The position numbers and the translations under genes were made by a program. Below, piece after piece: positions 1 through 8,539 of a DNA stretch of 13,321 nt (position 1 is its first letter; each line of letters starts with the position of its first letter). The notes under the pieces were generated by a model. The model made no database searches. It saw nothing but the letters and a program-made list of their open reading frames with translations, and was not told the origin of the DNA. The DNA lies in assembly GCA_003694425.1 (NCBI GenBank), contig RFJX01000094.1:1-13321 (forward strand). The letters run 5' to 3'. This DNA comes from Gammaproteobacteria bacterium. GTDB lineage: Bacteria > Pseudomonadota > Gammaproteobacteria > J113.

Positions 1-318
1 GCCCTGGAGTACCTGACCGGCCGGGGCCTGAAGCCGCGCGAGCGCAATGTGCGCGGCCGGGGCGGCGAAATCGACCTGGTCATGCAGGATGGAGAAACGG
101 TGGTCTTCGTCGAGGTCCGCTACCGCCACAGTGAACGCTTCGGCGGCGCCCTGCGCTCGGTGGACGGGGCCAAACAGCGACGGCTGCTGCGTACCGCCGA
201 GGCCTATCTGCAGCAGCACTGGCGCTCTCCCCCGCCCTGCCGCATCGATGTCCTGGCCGTCGGCGGCAGCCCGGAAGCGCCGGTCATCGAATGGATCCGC
301 AACGCGATTGAGGCATGA
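1..318 (+). CDS. yraN: YraN/UPF0102 family nuclease-fold protein (5' end missing)
   Basis: The reading frame is open from base 1 and ends at TGA 316-318, giving 105 visible codons. YraN proteins are usually about 115-130 residues, so roughly the first 10-25 residues lie outside the window. The visible part starts ALEYLTGRGLKPRERNVRGR and carries the family core GGEIDLV, then VVFVEVRYR, the PD-(D/E)XK-like site with Asp in GEIDLV and Glu in VEVR. It ends with an RIDVLAV strand. The family is predicted to have a Holliday-junction-resolvase-like fold, but its cellular role is not established. It sits upstream of diaA and dolP, as in E. coli (lpoA-yraN-diaA-dolP) and Pseudomonas, so lpoA is expected just to the left. 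Identification rests on motif and gene order. Confidence 0.93.
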   Translation, partial: ALEYLTGRGLKPRERNVRGRGGEIDLVMQDGETVVFVEVRYRHSERFGGALRSVDGAKQRRLLRTAEAYLQQHWRSPPPCRIDVLAVGGSPEAPVIEWIRNAIEA

Positions 319-324
319 CATGCC

Positions 325-1703
<1,379 letters not shown>

Positions 1704-1710
1704 ACAGGGC

Positions 1711-1739
1711 GCCGGAAAATCCGGGAACGGGTTTCCGGC
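1711..1739. terminator. Inverted repeat between convergent dolP and sspB
   Basis: GCCGGAAA (1711-1718) pairs perfectly with TTTCCGGC (1732-1739), and the loop can extend the stem imperfectly. It fills most of the 46-bp gap between two converging genes and could act on both strands. No T run follows on either strand, so an intrinsic terminator is not proven. Confidence 0.4.
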
Positions 1740-1749
1740 ATGCCCCCGG

Positions 1750-2133
1750 TTACTTGACCAGCTTGAGCTGCGGCCTGCCGCCTCCGCCCCCGGTACCGTC
1801 CGGCTCCGGCGCCCCCTGCCCCTCCGGTTCGTCGGCGAAGACCATGCCGCGGCCGTTTTCCCGGGCGTAGATGGCCCTGACCGCCGCCATTGGCACATGC
1901 ACCTCCATCACCTGGCCGCCGAAACGGCCGGAGAAAGTGACCGACTCATTGCCCAGCTCCAGCCCCCGGATCGCCTCCGGCGAGATGTTGAGGACGATTT
2001 TTCCCTCCTCGACGTACTGCCTCGGGACCTGGACACCGGCACAGTCGGCGTCCACCAGCAGGTAGGGTGTCATCCCGTTGTCCACTATCCACTCGTACAG
2101 CGCCCGCAGCAGGTAGGGGCGGGTCGATGACAT
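1750..2133 (-). CDS. sspB: ClpXP protease specificity-enhancing factor SspB
   Basis: The 127-residue product delivers ssrA-tagged peptides from stalled ribosomes to ClpXP. The conserved dimerisation and tag-binding domain is visible: RPYLLRALYEWIVDNG at the N-terminus, then GVQVP, GKIVLNISPEAI, VTFSGRFGG and VPMAAVRAIYARENG. An acidic, glycine-rich linker follows, then a C-terminal ClpX-docking tail RPQLKLVK, comparable with the E. coli end RPALRVVK. The linker is short compared with E. coli (165 residues in all). I chose ATG 2133 because family members have few residues before RPYLL. A GTG at 2160, preceded by a GGGGGC stretch, would add nine residues. It is the last gene of petABC-sspAB, 13-40 bp after sspA. 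Confidence 0.93.
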   Translation of the reverse strand: MSSTRPYLLRALYEWIVDNGMTPYLLVDADCAGVQVPRQYVEEGKIVLNISPEAIRGLELGNESVTFSGRFGGQVMEVHVPMAAVRAIYARENGRGMVFADEPEGQGAPEPDGTGGGGGRPQLKLVK

Positions 2134-2173
2134 CGTGATCTCGATGGAACCGTCGGTCACGCTGCCCCCGTCA

Positions 2174-2809
2174 CTACTGGACGTAGGCCTTTTCGGCCGG
2201 TGAGAGCGAGGCCCTGAAGGCCTCCCGCTTGAACAGGGAGATGGCGTACTTGATCAGGGGGCGGGCCGAAGGGGGGAGTTTGACCCCCAGCCCCTTGAGC
2301 CGCCACAGGACCGGCGCCAGGGCGGCGTCGGCCAGGGTGTACTCCTCCGACATGAAGAAGGGGGTCTGTTCGAAGGCCGGCGCAATCGCGGTCAGATTGT
2401 CCCGCATCGCCTTGCGCGCCGCGGCCGCGGCCACCTCGTCGTCACCCCGGATCTGCCGCACCAGCGGATAGAGGTCGCGCTCGATGCGCAACCTGAGCTG
2501 GCGGTTGACCACCCGCTGGACCGGGTCGACCGGCATCATCGGCGGGTGCGGGAAGCGCTCGTCGAGATATTCCAGGGCGATCTGGCCGTCGTAGACCACC
2601 AGCTCCCGGTCCACCAGCAGGGGGAGGGTCCCGTAGGGATTGAGGGCCTTCAGGTCATCGGGCATCTCGCTCTCCTCGAGAAATTCGATCTCGACCGAGA
2701 TGTCCTTTTCCGCCAGGACGATGCGCAGGGCGTGCCCGACCACCTCGTCGGGCTCGCAGAAGAGCGACATCACCGCCCTGCGGTTGGCCAGGAATCCGTT
2801 GTCGTCCAT
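2174..2809 (-). CDS. sspA: Stringent starvation protein A (GST-fold transcription factor)
   Basis: The 211-residue protein has a glutathione-S-transferase fold: a thioredoxin-like N-terminal half (RRAVMSLFCEP, then NPYGTLPLLVDRELVVYDGQ) and a helical C-terminal half. SspA binds RNA polymerase holoenzyme and adjusts promoter use under starvation and acid stress. The proline-rich surface motif ERFPHPPMMPVDPV is intact (PHPP at residues 87-90 of the chosen start); in E. coli this surface is needed for activity. Two starts are plausible: ATG 2809 (chosen; GGGAG about 11 nt upstream) and ATG 2827, which shares one base with the petC stop (TGATG) and adds MGAAAA. Its close junction with petC indicates co-transcription with the bc1 genes. 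Confidence 0.93.
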   Translation of the reverse strand: MDDNGFLANRRAVMSLFCEPDEVVGHALRIVLAEKDISVEIEFLEESEMPDDLKALNPYGTLPLLVDRELVVYDGQIALEYLDERFPHPPMMPVDPVQRVVNRQLRLRIERDLYPLVRQIRGDDEVAAAAARKAMRDNLTAIAPAFEQTPFFMSEEYTLADAALAPVLWRLKGLGVKLPPSARPLIKYAISLFKREAFRASLSPAEKAYVQ

Positions 2810-2826
2810 TGCGGCTGCCGCTCCCA

Positions 2827-3543
2827 TCAGTGCACGTCGCGCCAGTATTCCTTCTTCAGGAGCCAGGCGAGCCAGGAGAACAGGAGCAGGAAGAGGATCA
2901 CCTTCCAGCCGAGGGCGAGCCGCTCGAGCCTGACCGGCTCGCCGAGATAGACCAGGAAACCGACCAGGTCGTTGACCGCGGCGGCATATTCCGCCTCGTC
3001 CAGCTTGCCGGGGCGGGCCAGCTCCAGGCCCTCGATGGTCTTGCCGTCCTCCGCGTAGACCGCCCGCTGCCAGCCCTGCAGCTCCCACAGGACGTGCGGC
3101 ATGGCGACATCCGGGAAGGTCAGGTTGTTGACCCCGGTGGGCCGCTTCGGGTCCAGATAGAAGGTGCGCAGGTAGGAGGCCAGCCAGTCGGCCCCGCGGG
3201 CGCGGGCGACAACCGTGAGGTCCGGCGGCGGCGCGCCGAACCAGGCCTTGCCGTCCTCCGGCCTCATCGCCGTGATCATCGGGTCACCCACCTTCTGCCC
3301 GGTGAAGTTGAGGTTCTTCACGGCGACCTTTTCCGGGATACCCAGGTCACGGGCCACGTGGCTGTAGCGCATCATGGAGGCGCCGTGGCAACCCATGCAG
3401 TAGTTGACGAACAGGCGGGCACCGCGCTGCAGGGAGGCCTTGTCGTGGAGGTCGTATTCGGCATGGTACATCAGCCCGTGTCCCTCGCTGGCGAGGGCCG
3501 CGGACGAAGCCAGGAGAAGCAGGCAGGCAAGCAGTCTCTTCAT
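2827..3543 (-). CDS. petC: Cytochrome c1 subunit of the cytochrome bc1 complex
   Basis: This 238-residue c-type haem protein accepts electrons from the Rieske centre and passes them to soluble cytochrome c. An N-terminal signal peptide (KRLLACLLLLASSAALA) is followed by haem-binding motif CMGCH at residues 49-53. The probable axial methionine is Met148 in FPDVAMPHVL. A C-terminal transmembrane anchor (WKVILFLLLFSWLAWLL) ends with a positively charged tail. The size fits the short proteobacterial cytochrome c1 type. ATG 3543 overlaps the end of petB by 4 bp (ATGA), and its own stop touches sspA. It acts at the periplasmic face of the inner membrane. Confidence 0.96.
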   Translation of the reverse strand: MKRLLACLLLLASSAALASEGHGLMYHAEYDLHDKASLQRGARLFVNYCMGCHGASMMRYSHVARDLGIPEKVAVKNLNFTGQKVGDPMITAMRPEDGKAWFGAPPPDLTVVARARGADWLASYLRTFYLDPKRPTGVNNLTFPDVAMPHVLWELQGWQRAVYAEDGKTIEGLELARPGKLDEAEYAAAVNDLVGFLVYLGEPVRLERLALGWKVILFLLLFSWLAWLLKKEYWRDVH

Positions 3544-4775
3544 TTCATGGTCACCCGTGTCGGTACCGGCCGGGTCTTCTCCATACGGGTGTAGACCGGC
3601 ATCAGCAGGAAGAAGGCGAAGTAGATTACCGAGAAGATACGCGCCAGCAGCGTGGTCTCCGGGGTCGGCGCCTTGGTGCCCAGGTAGCCCAGCACGAGGA
3701 CGCTCACCACGAACAGGCCCAGCGCGATCCGGCTCAGGATGCCCTTGTAGCGGATCGACTTGACCGGGCTGCGGTCGAGCCAGGGCAGCAGGGCGAAGAT
3801 CCCCACCGAGACCCCCATCGCGATGACCCCGAGCAGCTTGTCCGGGATCGCCCGCAGGATCGAGTAGTAGGGGGTGAAGTACCAGACCGGAGCGATGTGC
3901 GGCGGGGTCTTCAGGGGATCGGCCGGGATGAAGTTGTTGTCCTCGAGAAAATATCCGCCTCCCTCGGGCAGGTAGAAGACCACCAGCGAGAAGAAGATCA
4001 GGAACACGCCCACGCCGAAGATGTCCTTCACCGTGTAGTAGGGATGGAAGGGGATGCCGTCCAGCGGCCGGCCCTTCTCGTCCTTGTTCTTCTTGATCTC
4101 GACCCCGTCAGGGTTGTTGGAGCCTACCGTGTGCAGCGCCAGCACGTGCACCAGCACCAGGCCACAGAGTACCAGCGGCATGGCGATCACGTGGAAGGAG
4201 AAGAACCGGTTGAGGGTGGCGTCCGAGACCACGTAGTCGCCGCGCAGCCAGGTGGTCAGCTCGTCCCCCACCACCGGGATGGCGCCGAACAGGGAGATGA
4301 TCACCTGCGCCCCCCAGTAGGACATCTGCCCCCAGGGCAGCAGATAGCCGAAGAAGGCCTCTCCCATGAGGCAGAGGAAGATGACCACGCCGGTCAGCCA
4401 CAGCAGCTCCCGCGGCTCCTTGTAGGAGCCGTAGAGCAGGCCCCGGAACATGTGCAGGTAGACGACGATGAAGAAGGCGGAGGCGCCGGTCGAGTGCATG
4501 TAGCGCAGCAGCCAGCCCCACTCCACGTCACGCATGATGTACTCGACCGAGGCGAAGGCCAGGGTCGCGTCCGGCTTGTAGAACATGGTGAGCCAGATGC
4601 CGGTGAGGATCTGGTTGACCAGCACCAGCAGCGCCAGGGACCCGAAGAAATACCAGAGATTGAAGTTCTTCGGCGCGTAGTACTCGGAAAGGTGCTCCTT
4701 CCACATCTTGGTCATGGGGAAGCGGGCATCGATCCACGCCACCAGGCAGTCCATGTATTGCTGACACTTGTTCAT
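3540..4775 (-). CDS. petB: Cytochrome b subunit of the cytochrome bc1 complex
   Basis: The 411-residue integral membrane protein holds both b haems and the Qo and Qi quinone sites. Haem-ligand histidines are visible at His94 (RYMHSTG) and His108 (YLHMF) in one helix and His195 (FFSFHVIAMP) and His210 (LVHVLALH) in another. The Qo loop reads APVWYFTPYY: the usual PEWY is PVWY at residues 296-299. The second histidine pair is 15 positions apart instead of the 14 I recall for mitochondrial and Rhodobacter cytochrome b. The frame is open upstream to 4916, but ATG 4775 (MNKCQQYMDCLVAWIDARFP) fits the family start and forms an ATGA overlap with the petA stop. Confidence 0.96.
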   Translation of the reverse strand: MNKCQQYMDCLVAWIDARFPMTKMWKEHLSEYYAPKNFNLWYFFGSLALLVLVNQILTGIWLTMFYKPDATLAFASVEYIMRDVEWGWLLRYMHSTGASAFFIVVYLHMFRGLLYGSYKEPRELLWLTGVVIFLCLMGEAFFGYLLPWGQMSYWGAQVIISLFGAIPVVGDELTTWLRGDYVVSDATLNRFFSFHVIAMPLVLCGLVLVHVLALHTVGSNNPDGVEIKKNKDEKGRPLDGIPFHPYYTVKDIFGVGVFLIFFSLVVFYLPEGGGYFLEDNNFIPADPLKTPPHIAPVWYFTPYYSILRAIPDKLLGVIAMGVSVGIFALLPWLDRSPVKSIRYKGILSRIALGLFVVSVLVLGYLGTKAPTPETTLLARIFSVIYFAFFLLMPVYTRMEKTRPVPTRVTMK

Positions 4776-5368
4776 GCCGAGGCTCCTTGATCCACCCCGA
4801 CCAGGATCAGGGTGTCGGAGAGATACTTGTGCGGCGGCACCACCAGATTGGTCGGTGCCGGCACCCCCTTGAAGACGCGACCGGCCAGGTCGAACTTGGA
4901 GCCGTGACACGGGCACAGGAACCCGCCCTTCCAGTCCGGCCCCAGGTCATTGGGCGCGCCGGGCGGCAGGTAGTTGGGGGAACAGCCCAGATGGGTGCAG
5001 ATGCCGATCACCACCAGATATTCGGGCTTGATCGACCGGTAAGGATTGCGGGCGTATTCGGGCTGCTGCTCCTCGACCTCCGACGCGGGATCGCGCAGCT
5101 CGTCCGCCATTTCCTTGAGCGCCTTCAGGGTCTCCTCGGAGCGGCGCACCACCCAGACCGGCTTGCCGCGCCACTGGGCGATCAGACGCTGGCCCGGCTG
5201 CAGCTTGCTGATGTCCACCTCCACCGGCGCCCCTACCGCCTTGGCCCGTTCGCTGGGCATCATCGACTTGATGAAGGGGACCGCGACGAAGGCGGCTCCC
5301 ACCCCTCCGACCACGGCGGTGGTCGCGGTGAGGAAGCGACGCCTGTTACTGTCCACGCCGTCACTCAT
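4772..5368 (-). CDS. petA: Rieske iron-sulfur subunit of the cytochrome bc1 complex
   Basis: The 198-residue ubiquinol-cytochrome c reductase iron-sulfur subunit oxidises ubiquinol at the Qo site. A twin-arginine motif (RRRFL, residues 9-13) precedes a single hydrophobic segment that stays as the membrane anchor. The [2Fe-2S] cluster boxes are CTHLGC (124-129) and CPCHGS (152-157), giving two Cys and two His ligands plus the usual disulfide cysteines. The PPHKYLSD end is typical. The start is ATG 5368, with AGGAG nine bases upstream. It is the first gene of petABC-sspAB, transcribed from a promoter in the petA-degS gap, and its end overlaps petB by 4 bp. Confidence 0.97.
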   Translation of the reverse strand: MSDGVDSNRRRFLTATTAVVGGVGAAFVAVPFIKSMMPSERAKAVGAPVEVDISKLQPGQRLIAQWRGKPVWVVRRSEETLKALKEMADELRDPASEVEEQQPEYARNPYRSIKPEYLVVIGICTHLGCSPNYLPPGAPNDLGPDWKGGFLCPCHGSKFDLAGRVFKGVPAPTNLVVPPHKYLSDTLILVGVDQGASA

Positions 5369-5506
5369 CGGTTGTCACTCCTGAATATGGAAGCTGAAGA
5401 ATTCTGCGCATTTCCCCCGCTGCCAGGCCGCGGTGTATTCTTGCTGCTGTTCCCCGCGGGCCGGCGGCACAGGCCGGCATCAGTGGCGGCCGCGATCTGG
5501 CGGCGC

Positions 5507-5515
5507 ATTATAGCA
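5507..5515 (-). promoter_or_regulatory. Extended -10 promoter for petABC-sspAB
   Basis: On the minus strand this reads TGCTATAAT, a perfect TATAAT hexamer with the TGn extension of extended -10 promoters. No good -35 box lies upstream, as is usual for this class. Transcription would start near 5500 and give a leader of about 130 nt before petA. The match is seen; activity is inferred. Confidence 0.6.
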
Positions 5516-5520
5516 CCAAA

Positions 5521-5540
5521 CCGCAGCCCCCTCGCTGCGG
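5521..5540. promoter_or_regulatory. Inverted repeat in the petA-degS divergent region, possible operator
   Basis: CCGCAG (5521-5526) and CTGCGG (5535-5540) form a 6-bp inverted repeat with an 8-bp centre. It covers roughly the -20 to -40 region of the petA promoter and lies just before the degS start. A regulator binding site affecting both genes is possible, but I cannot assign one. Confidence 0.3.
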
Positions 5541-5547
5541 GCCGAAG

Positions 5548-6624
<1,077 letters not shown>

Positions 6625-6631
6625 CGGCGTG

Positions 6632-6645
6632 GAGACGGCCGTCTC
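6632..6645. terminator. 14-bp palindrome between convergent degS and DUF1841 gene
   Basis: GAGACGGCCGTCTC is a perfect palindrome located in the 19-bp gap between two converging genes, overlapping the DUF1841 stop codon. It could fold on either transcript as a bidirectional end structure. No T run follows, so termination is only suggested. Confidence 0.3.
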
Positions 6646-7066
6646 ACAGCCGCCTGAGTGCCTCGAGGTAGTCGCCCTCGTCCGGCGGCAGGCCGCTTCG
6701 CTGCGCCTCCCACAGCATCCCGGCCAGTACCCCCATCATCCGGTGCTCCGCCTCGTGGCGATCGCCCAGCCGCCGGGACAGGCGGCGGTAGATCTGCGTG
6801 ACTCCGGCGGGACGGTCGGCCCCCACCTGCTCCGCCAGGGCCACGTGCAGCCCCATGTGCAGGAAGGGGTTGGTCACACCCTCCCCGATCTCCCAGTCCC
6901 GCTCGAGGACCGCCTCCCCCTCCTCCAGCAGCGGGTGGTACTCCGGGTGCATGAGCACCACGTCGAGCACCATGGCCTCCAGCGGCTCCAGGAGCTTCCC
7001 CTCCCGGTGCTTGTCCCAGACCGAGAGGAAGAAGCGGCGCGCGCTGTCACGCTCCGACAGCAGCAC
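6644..7066 (-). CDS. DUF1841 family protein
   Basis: The 140-residue protein of unknown function matches the DUF1841 family as I remember it: RRFFLSVWDKHREGKLLEPLE near the start, HPEYH (40-44), TNPFLHMGLH (65-74), DRPAGVTQIY and HEAEHRMM (104-111), then LWEAQRSGLPPDEGDYL. The clustered conserved histidines and acids in a likely all-helical protein could bind metal, but this is inference. The start is taken as GTG 7066 because GGGGAGG lies six bases upstream and MLLSERDSARRFF aligns with the family N-terminus; longer in-frame starts lie inside nth without such a site. The first 20 bp overlap the 3' end of nth, implying translational coupling in an rnfE-nth-DUF1841 operon. Confidence 0.82.
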   Translation of the reverse strand: MLLSERDSARRFFLSVWDKHREGKLLEPLEAMVLDVVLMHPEYHPLLEEGEAVLERDWEIGEGVTNPFLHMGLHVALAEQVGADRPAGVTQIYRRLSRRLGDRHEAEHRMMGVLAGMLWEAQRSGLPPDEGDYLEALRRL

Positions 7067-7715
7067 CGGCGGCCTCCCCGATGTATCTTTCCTTCTCCGG
7101 CCATTCGCACAGGTCGGCAATGACGCATTCCCCGCAACGGGGCTTGCGGGCGGTGCAGACATAGCGCCCGTGCAGGATCAGCCAGTGGTGGGCGTCCTTG
7201 CGGAATTCCGGCGGCACCACCTTCAGCAGCCGCTCCTCCACCTGCCGCGGCGTCTTGCCGGGGGCCAGACGGGTCCGGTTGGCGACCCGGAAGATGTGGG
7301 TATCGACCGCGATGGTGGGCTCGCCGAAGGCGGTATTTAGTACCACGTTGGCGGTCTTGCGGCCGACCCCCGGCAGGGCCTCCAGGGCCTTGCGGTCCCG
7401 GGGCACCTCCCCGCCGTGTTTCTCCAGCAGAATACGGCAGGTCCTGATGATGTTGGCCGCCTTGCCGTTGTACAGCCCGATGTGGCGGATGTACCGTTTC
7501 AGCCCCTCCTCCCCGAGCTCGAGCATCTTCTCCGGAGTGGGCGCAACCTCGAACAGCCGTTCGGTCGCCTTGTTCACGCTGACATCGGTGGCCTGGGCCG
7601 AGAGGATCACCGCGATCAGGAGCTGGAACGGGGTCTCATAGCGCAGCTCGGTGGTCGGGGCGGGATTGGCCGCGCGCAGCCGTTCGAAGATCTGCCGGCG
7701 CCTGGCCGCGTTCAT
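7047..7715 (-). CDS. nth: Endonuclease III (DNA glycosylase/AP lyase)
   Basis: The 222-residue base-excision repair enzyme removes oxidised pyrimidines and cleaves the strand at the abasic site. The helix-hairpin-helix motif LPGVGRKTANVV contains catalytic Lys120; catalytic Asp138 lies in AVDTHIFRVANR. The [4Fe-4S] cluster cysteines are Cys187, Cys194, Cys197 and Cys203 with C-X6-C-X2-C-X5-C spacing; the numbering agrees with E. coli Nth. ATG 7715 overlaps the stop of the upstream rnfE-like gene (ATGA), as expected from the conserved rnf-nth linkage. The C-terminus has an extra alanine/glycine-rich tail. Confidence 0.97.
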   Translation of the reverse strand: MNAARRRQIFERLRAANPAPTTELRYETPFQLLIAVILSAQATDVSVNKATERLFEVAPTPEKMLELGEEGLKRYIRHIGLYNGKAANIIRTCRILLEKHGGEVPRDRKALEALPGVGRKTANVVLNTAFGEPTIAVDTHIFRVANRTRLAPGKTPRQVEERLLKVVPPEFRKDAHHWLILHGRYVCTARKPRCGECVIADLCEWPEKERYIGEAAGAAVGA

Positions 7716-8314
7716 TCCACCCCCTCCCCGCCCGTCCTTCCCGCGCGAAGGCGGCCGTGGAGCGCCATTGCCAGGGCCAGCAGCAGCAGGCCGCCCGCCG
7801 GCGTTGCCAGCAGCGGCAGCGGATAGCCGACGCCCCCCAGATGCAGGGTCCAGCCGGAGAGCCCCGGGGCGAGGGTGGCCAGGCCATCCAGCAGCGTGCC
7901 CCTGCCCAGCAGCTCCCGCAGGGCGGCCAGCGGGAGCACCAGCAGGGCGACGGACGAGGACAGCCGCAACAGCGGATGGACACCACTGGTCGCCTCCTCC
8001 CGCTCCAGGGGGTCCAGTACCAGAGTGCTCACCGCCAGCAGCGGCAGATAGATGCCGAGCGATTCGGCCAGGGGCCAGGCGAAGGCCTGCAACAGCAGGA
8101 GCAGCAGGGTGGTAACCAGGGAGGTGACCAGGACCCGCGCCACCAGCCGCAACTGTCCTGGGATCAGCTCCCGGAACGGCGCCAGCAGCAGGGCCGATGC
8201 CAGCAGCAGCGTCGCCAGCAGGAGGCACAGCGCCACTCCCTTCAGCAGGGTGTCGCTCAGTGCCACCACCGGGGTCAGGCCGAGCAGGCGGTCGAGGACG
8301 GGGTGATCGGACAT
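7712..8314 (-). CDS. rnfE: RnfE/RsxE (NqrD)-family membrane protein lacking the cluster cysteines
   Basis: The 200-residue polytopic membrane protein follows E. coli RsxE in the segments LLGLTPVVALS, LGIYLPLL and ALRELLGRGTLLDG, and precedes nth exactly as rsxE does. RnfE is a subunit of the ion-translocating ferredoxin:NAD oxidoreductase; in E. coli Rsx keeps SoxR reduced. Three oddities stand out. The family cysteine of LGLCP is Thr14, and that of the TNC motif is Thr97; by homology to Nqr these cysteines help hold an intramembrane iron-sulfur centre. The N-terminus is about a dozen residues shorter than RsxE. No other rnf gene is adjacent. The only ATG abuts a heptamer repeat array with an in-frame stop six codons upstream and no ribosome-binding site. 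It may be a remnant or a repurposed homologue; the frame itself is intact. Confidence 0.78.
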   Translation of the reverse strand: MSDHPVLDRLLGLTPVVALSDTLLKGVALCLLLATLLLASALLLAPFRELIPGQLRLVARVLVTSLVTTLLLLLLQAFAWPLAESLGIYLPLLAVSTLVLDPLEREEATSGVHPLLRLSSSVALLVLPLAALRELLGRGTLLDGLATLAPGLSGWTLHLGGVGYPLPLLATPAGGLLLLALAMALHGRLRAGRTGGEGVE

Positions 8315-8315
8315 T

Positions 8316-8385
8316 TCAGTGGTCAGTGGTCAGTGGTCAGTGGTCAGTGGTCAGTGGTCAGTGGTCAGTGGTCAGTGGTCAGTGG
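8316..8385. repeat. Tandem heptamer array, ten copies of TCAGTGG
   Basis: Exactly ten uninterrupted, identical 7-bp units (70 bp), beginning two bases upstream of the rnfE-like ATG. Read on the minus strand, the units are CCACTGA. Perfect identity implies recent expansion by replication slippage, so copy number is likely to vary between strains. Confidence 0.97.
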
Positions 8386-8402
8386 AAGCCTATCGAAGGC
8401 TT
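8386..8402. repeat. Short palindrome after the heptamer array
   Basis: AAGCCT (8386-8391) pairs with AGGCTT (8397-8402) around ATCGA, directly adjoining the last heptamer. It marks the start of the 49-bp unique core between the two heptamer arms. Confidence 0.6.
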
Positions 8403-8414
8403 ACCCCCTGTCAA
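8387..8414 (-). promoter_or_regulatory. Candidate sigma-70 promoter for rnfE-nth-DUF1841
   Basis: On the minus strand a perfect TTGACA (8414-8409) is followed after 16 bp by TAGGCT (8392-8387), which keeps the key T, A and final T of a -10 box. Transcription would start near 8380, so the 5' UTR would be made almost entirely of CCACTGA repeats. The -35 match is clear and the -10 is weak. Confidence 0.4.
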
Positions 8415-8434
8415 GCCGTTCCCCGGGCCATCCT

Positions 8435-8479
8435 GCTGAAAACTGACGACTGATCACTGATGACTGAAAACTGATGACT
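8435..8479. repeat. Degenerate heptamer array in inverted orientation
   Basis: Successive 7-bp units read GCTGAAA, ACTGACG, ACTGATC, ACTGATG, ACTGAAA, ACTGATG and a partial ACT. The shared core ACTGA is the reverse complement of TCAGT in the left array, so the two arrays form imperfect inverted arms around a unique core (8386-8434). The whole unit 8316-8479 looks like one repeat element. Confidence 0.75.
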
Positions 8480-8513
8480 ATCTCCGCCATCTGTCTCTGA
8501 TGACCCGAGCCCT

Positions 8514-8519
8514 TATACT
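8514..8519 (+). promoter_or_regulatory. Possible -10 box for the rlmI-like gene
   Basis: TATACT lies 20 bp before the ATG at 8540. No convincing -35 is seen. If used, the leader would be only about 14-25 nt and carries no ribosome-binding site, so initiation would be near-leaderless or at ATG 8549. Confidence 0.3.
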
Positions 8520-8539
8520 ACCCACACCACCCGAACCGA

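Noticed and set aside
3897..4790. Long open frame on the plus strand opposite petB
   Set aside because: It is a GC-rich shadow of a certain gene, with low-complexity His/Gln/Val/Glu composition and no domain; the opposite strand encodes complete cytochrome b.
8316..8479. CRISPR-like appearance of the repeat region
   Set aside because: The units are 7 bp, contiguous and without spacers; this is a tandem heptamer array, not a CRISPR array.
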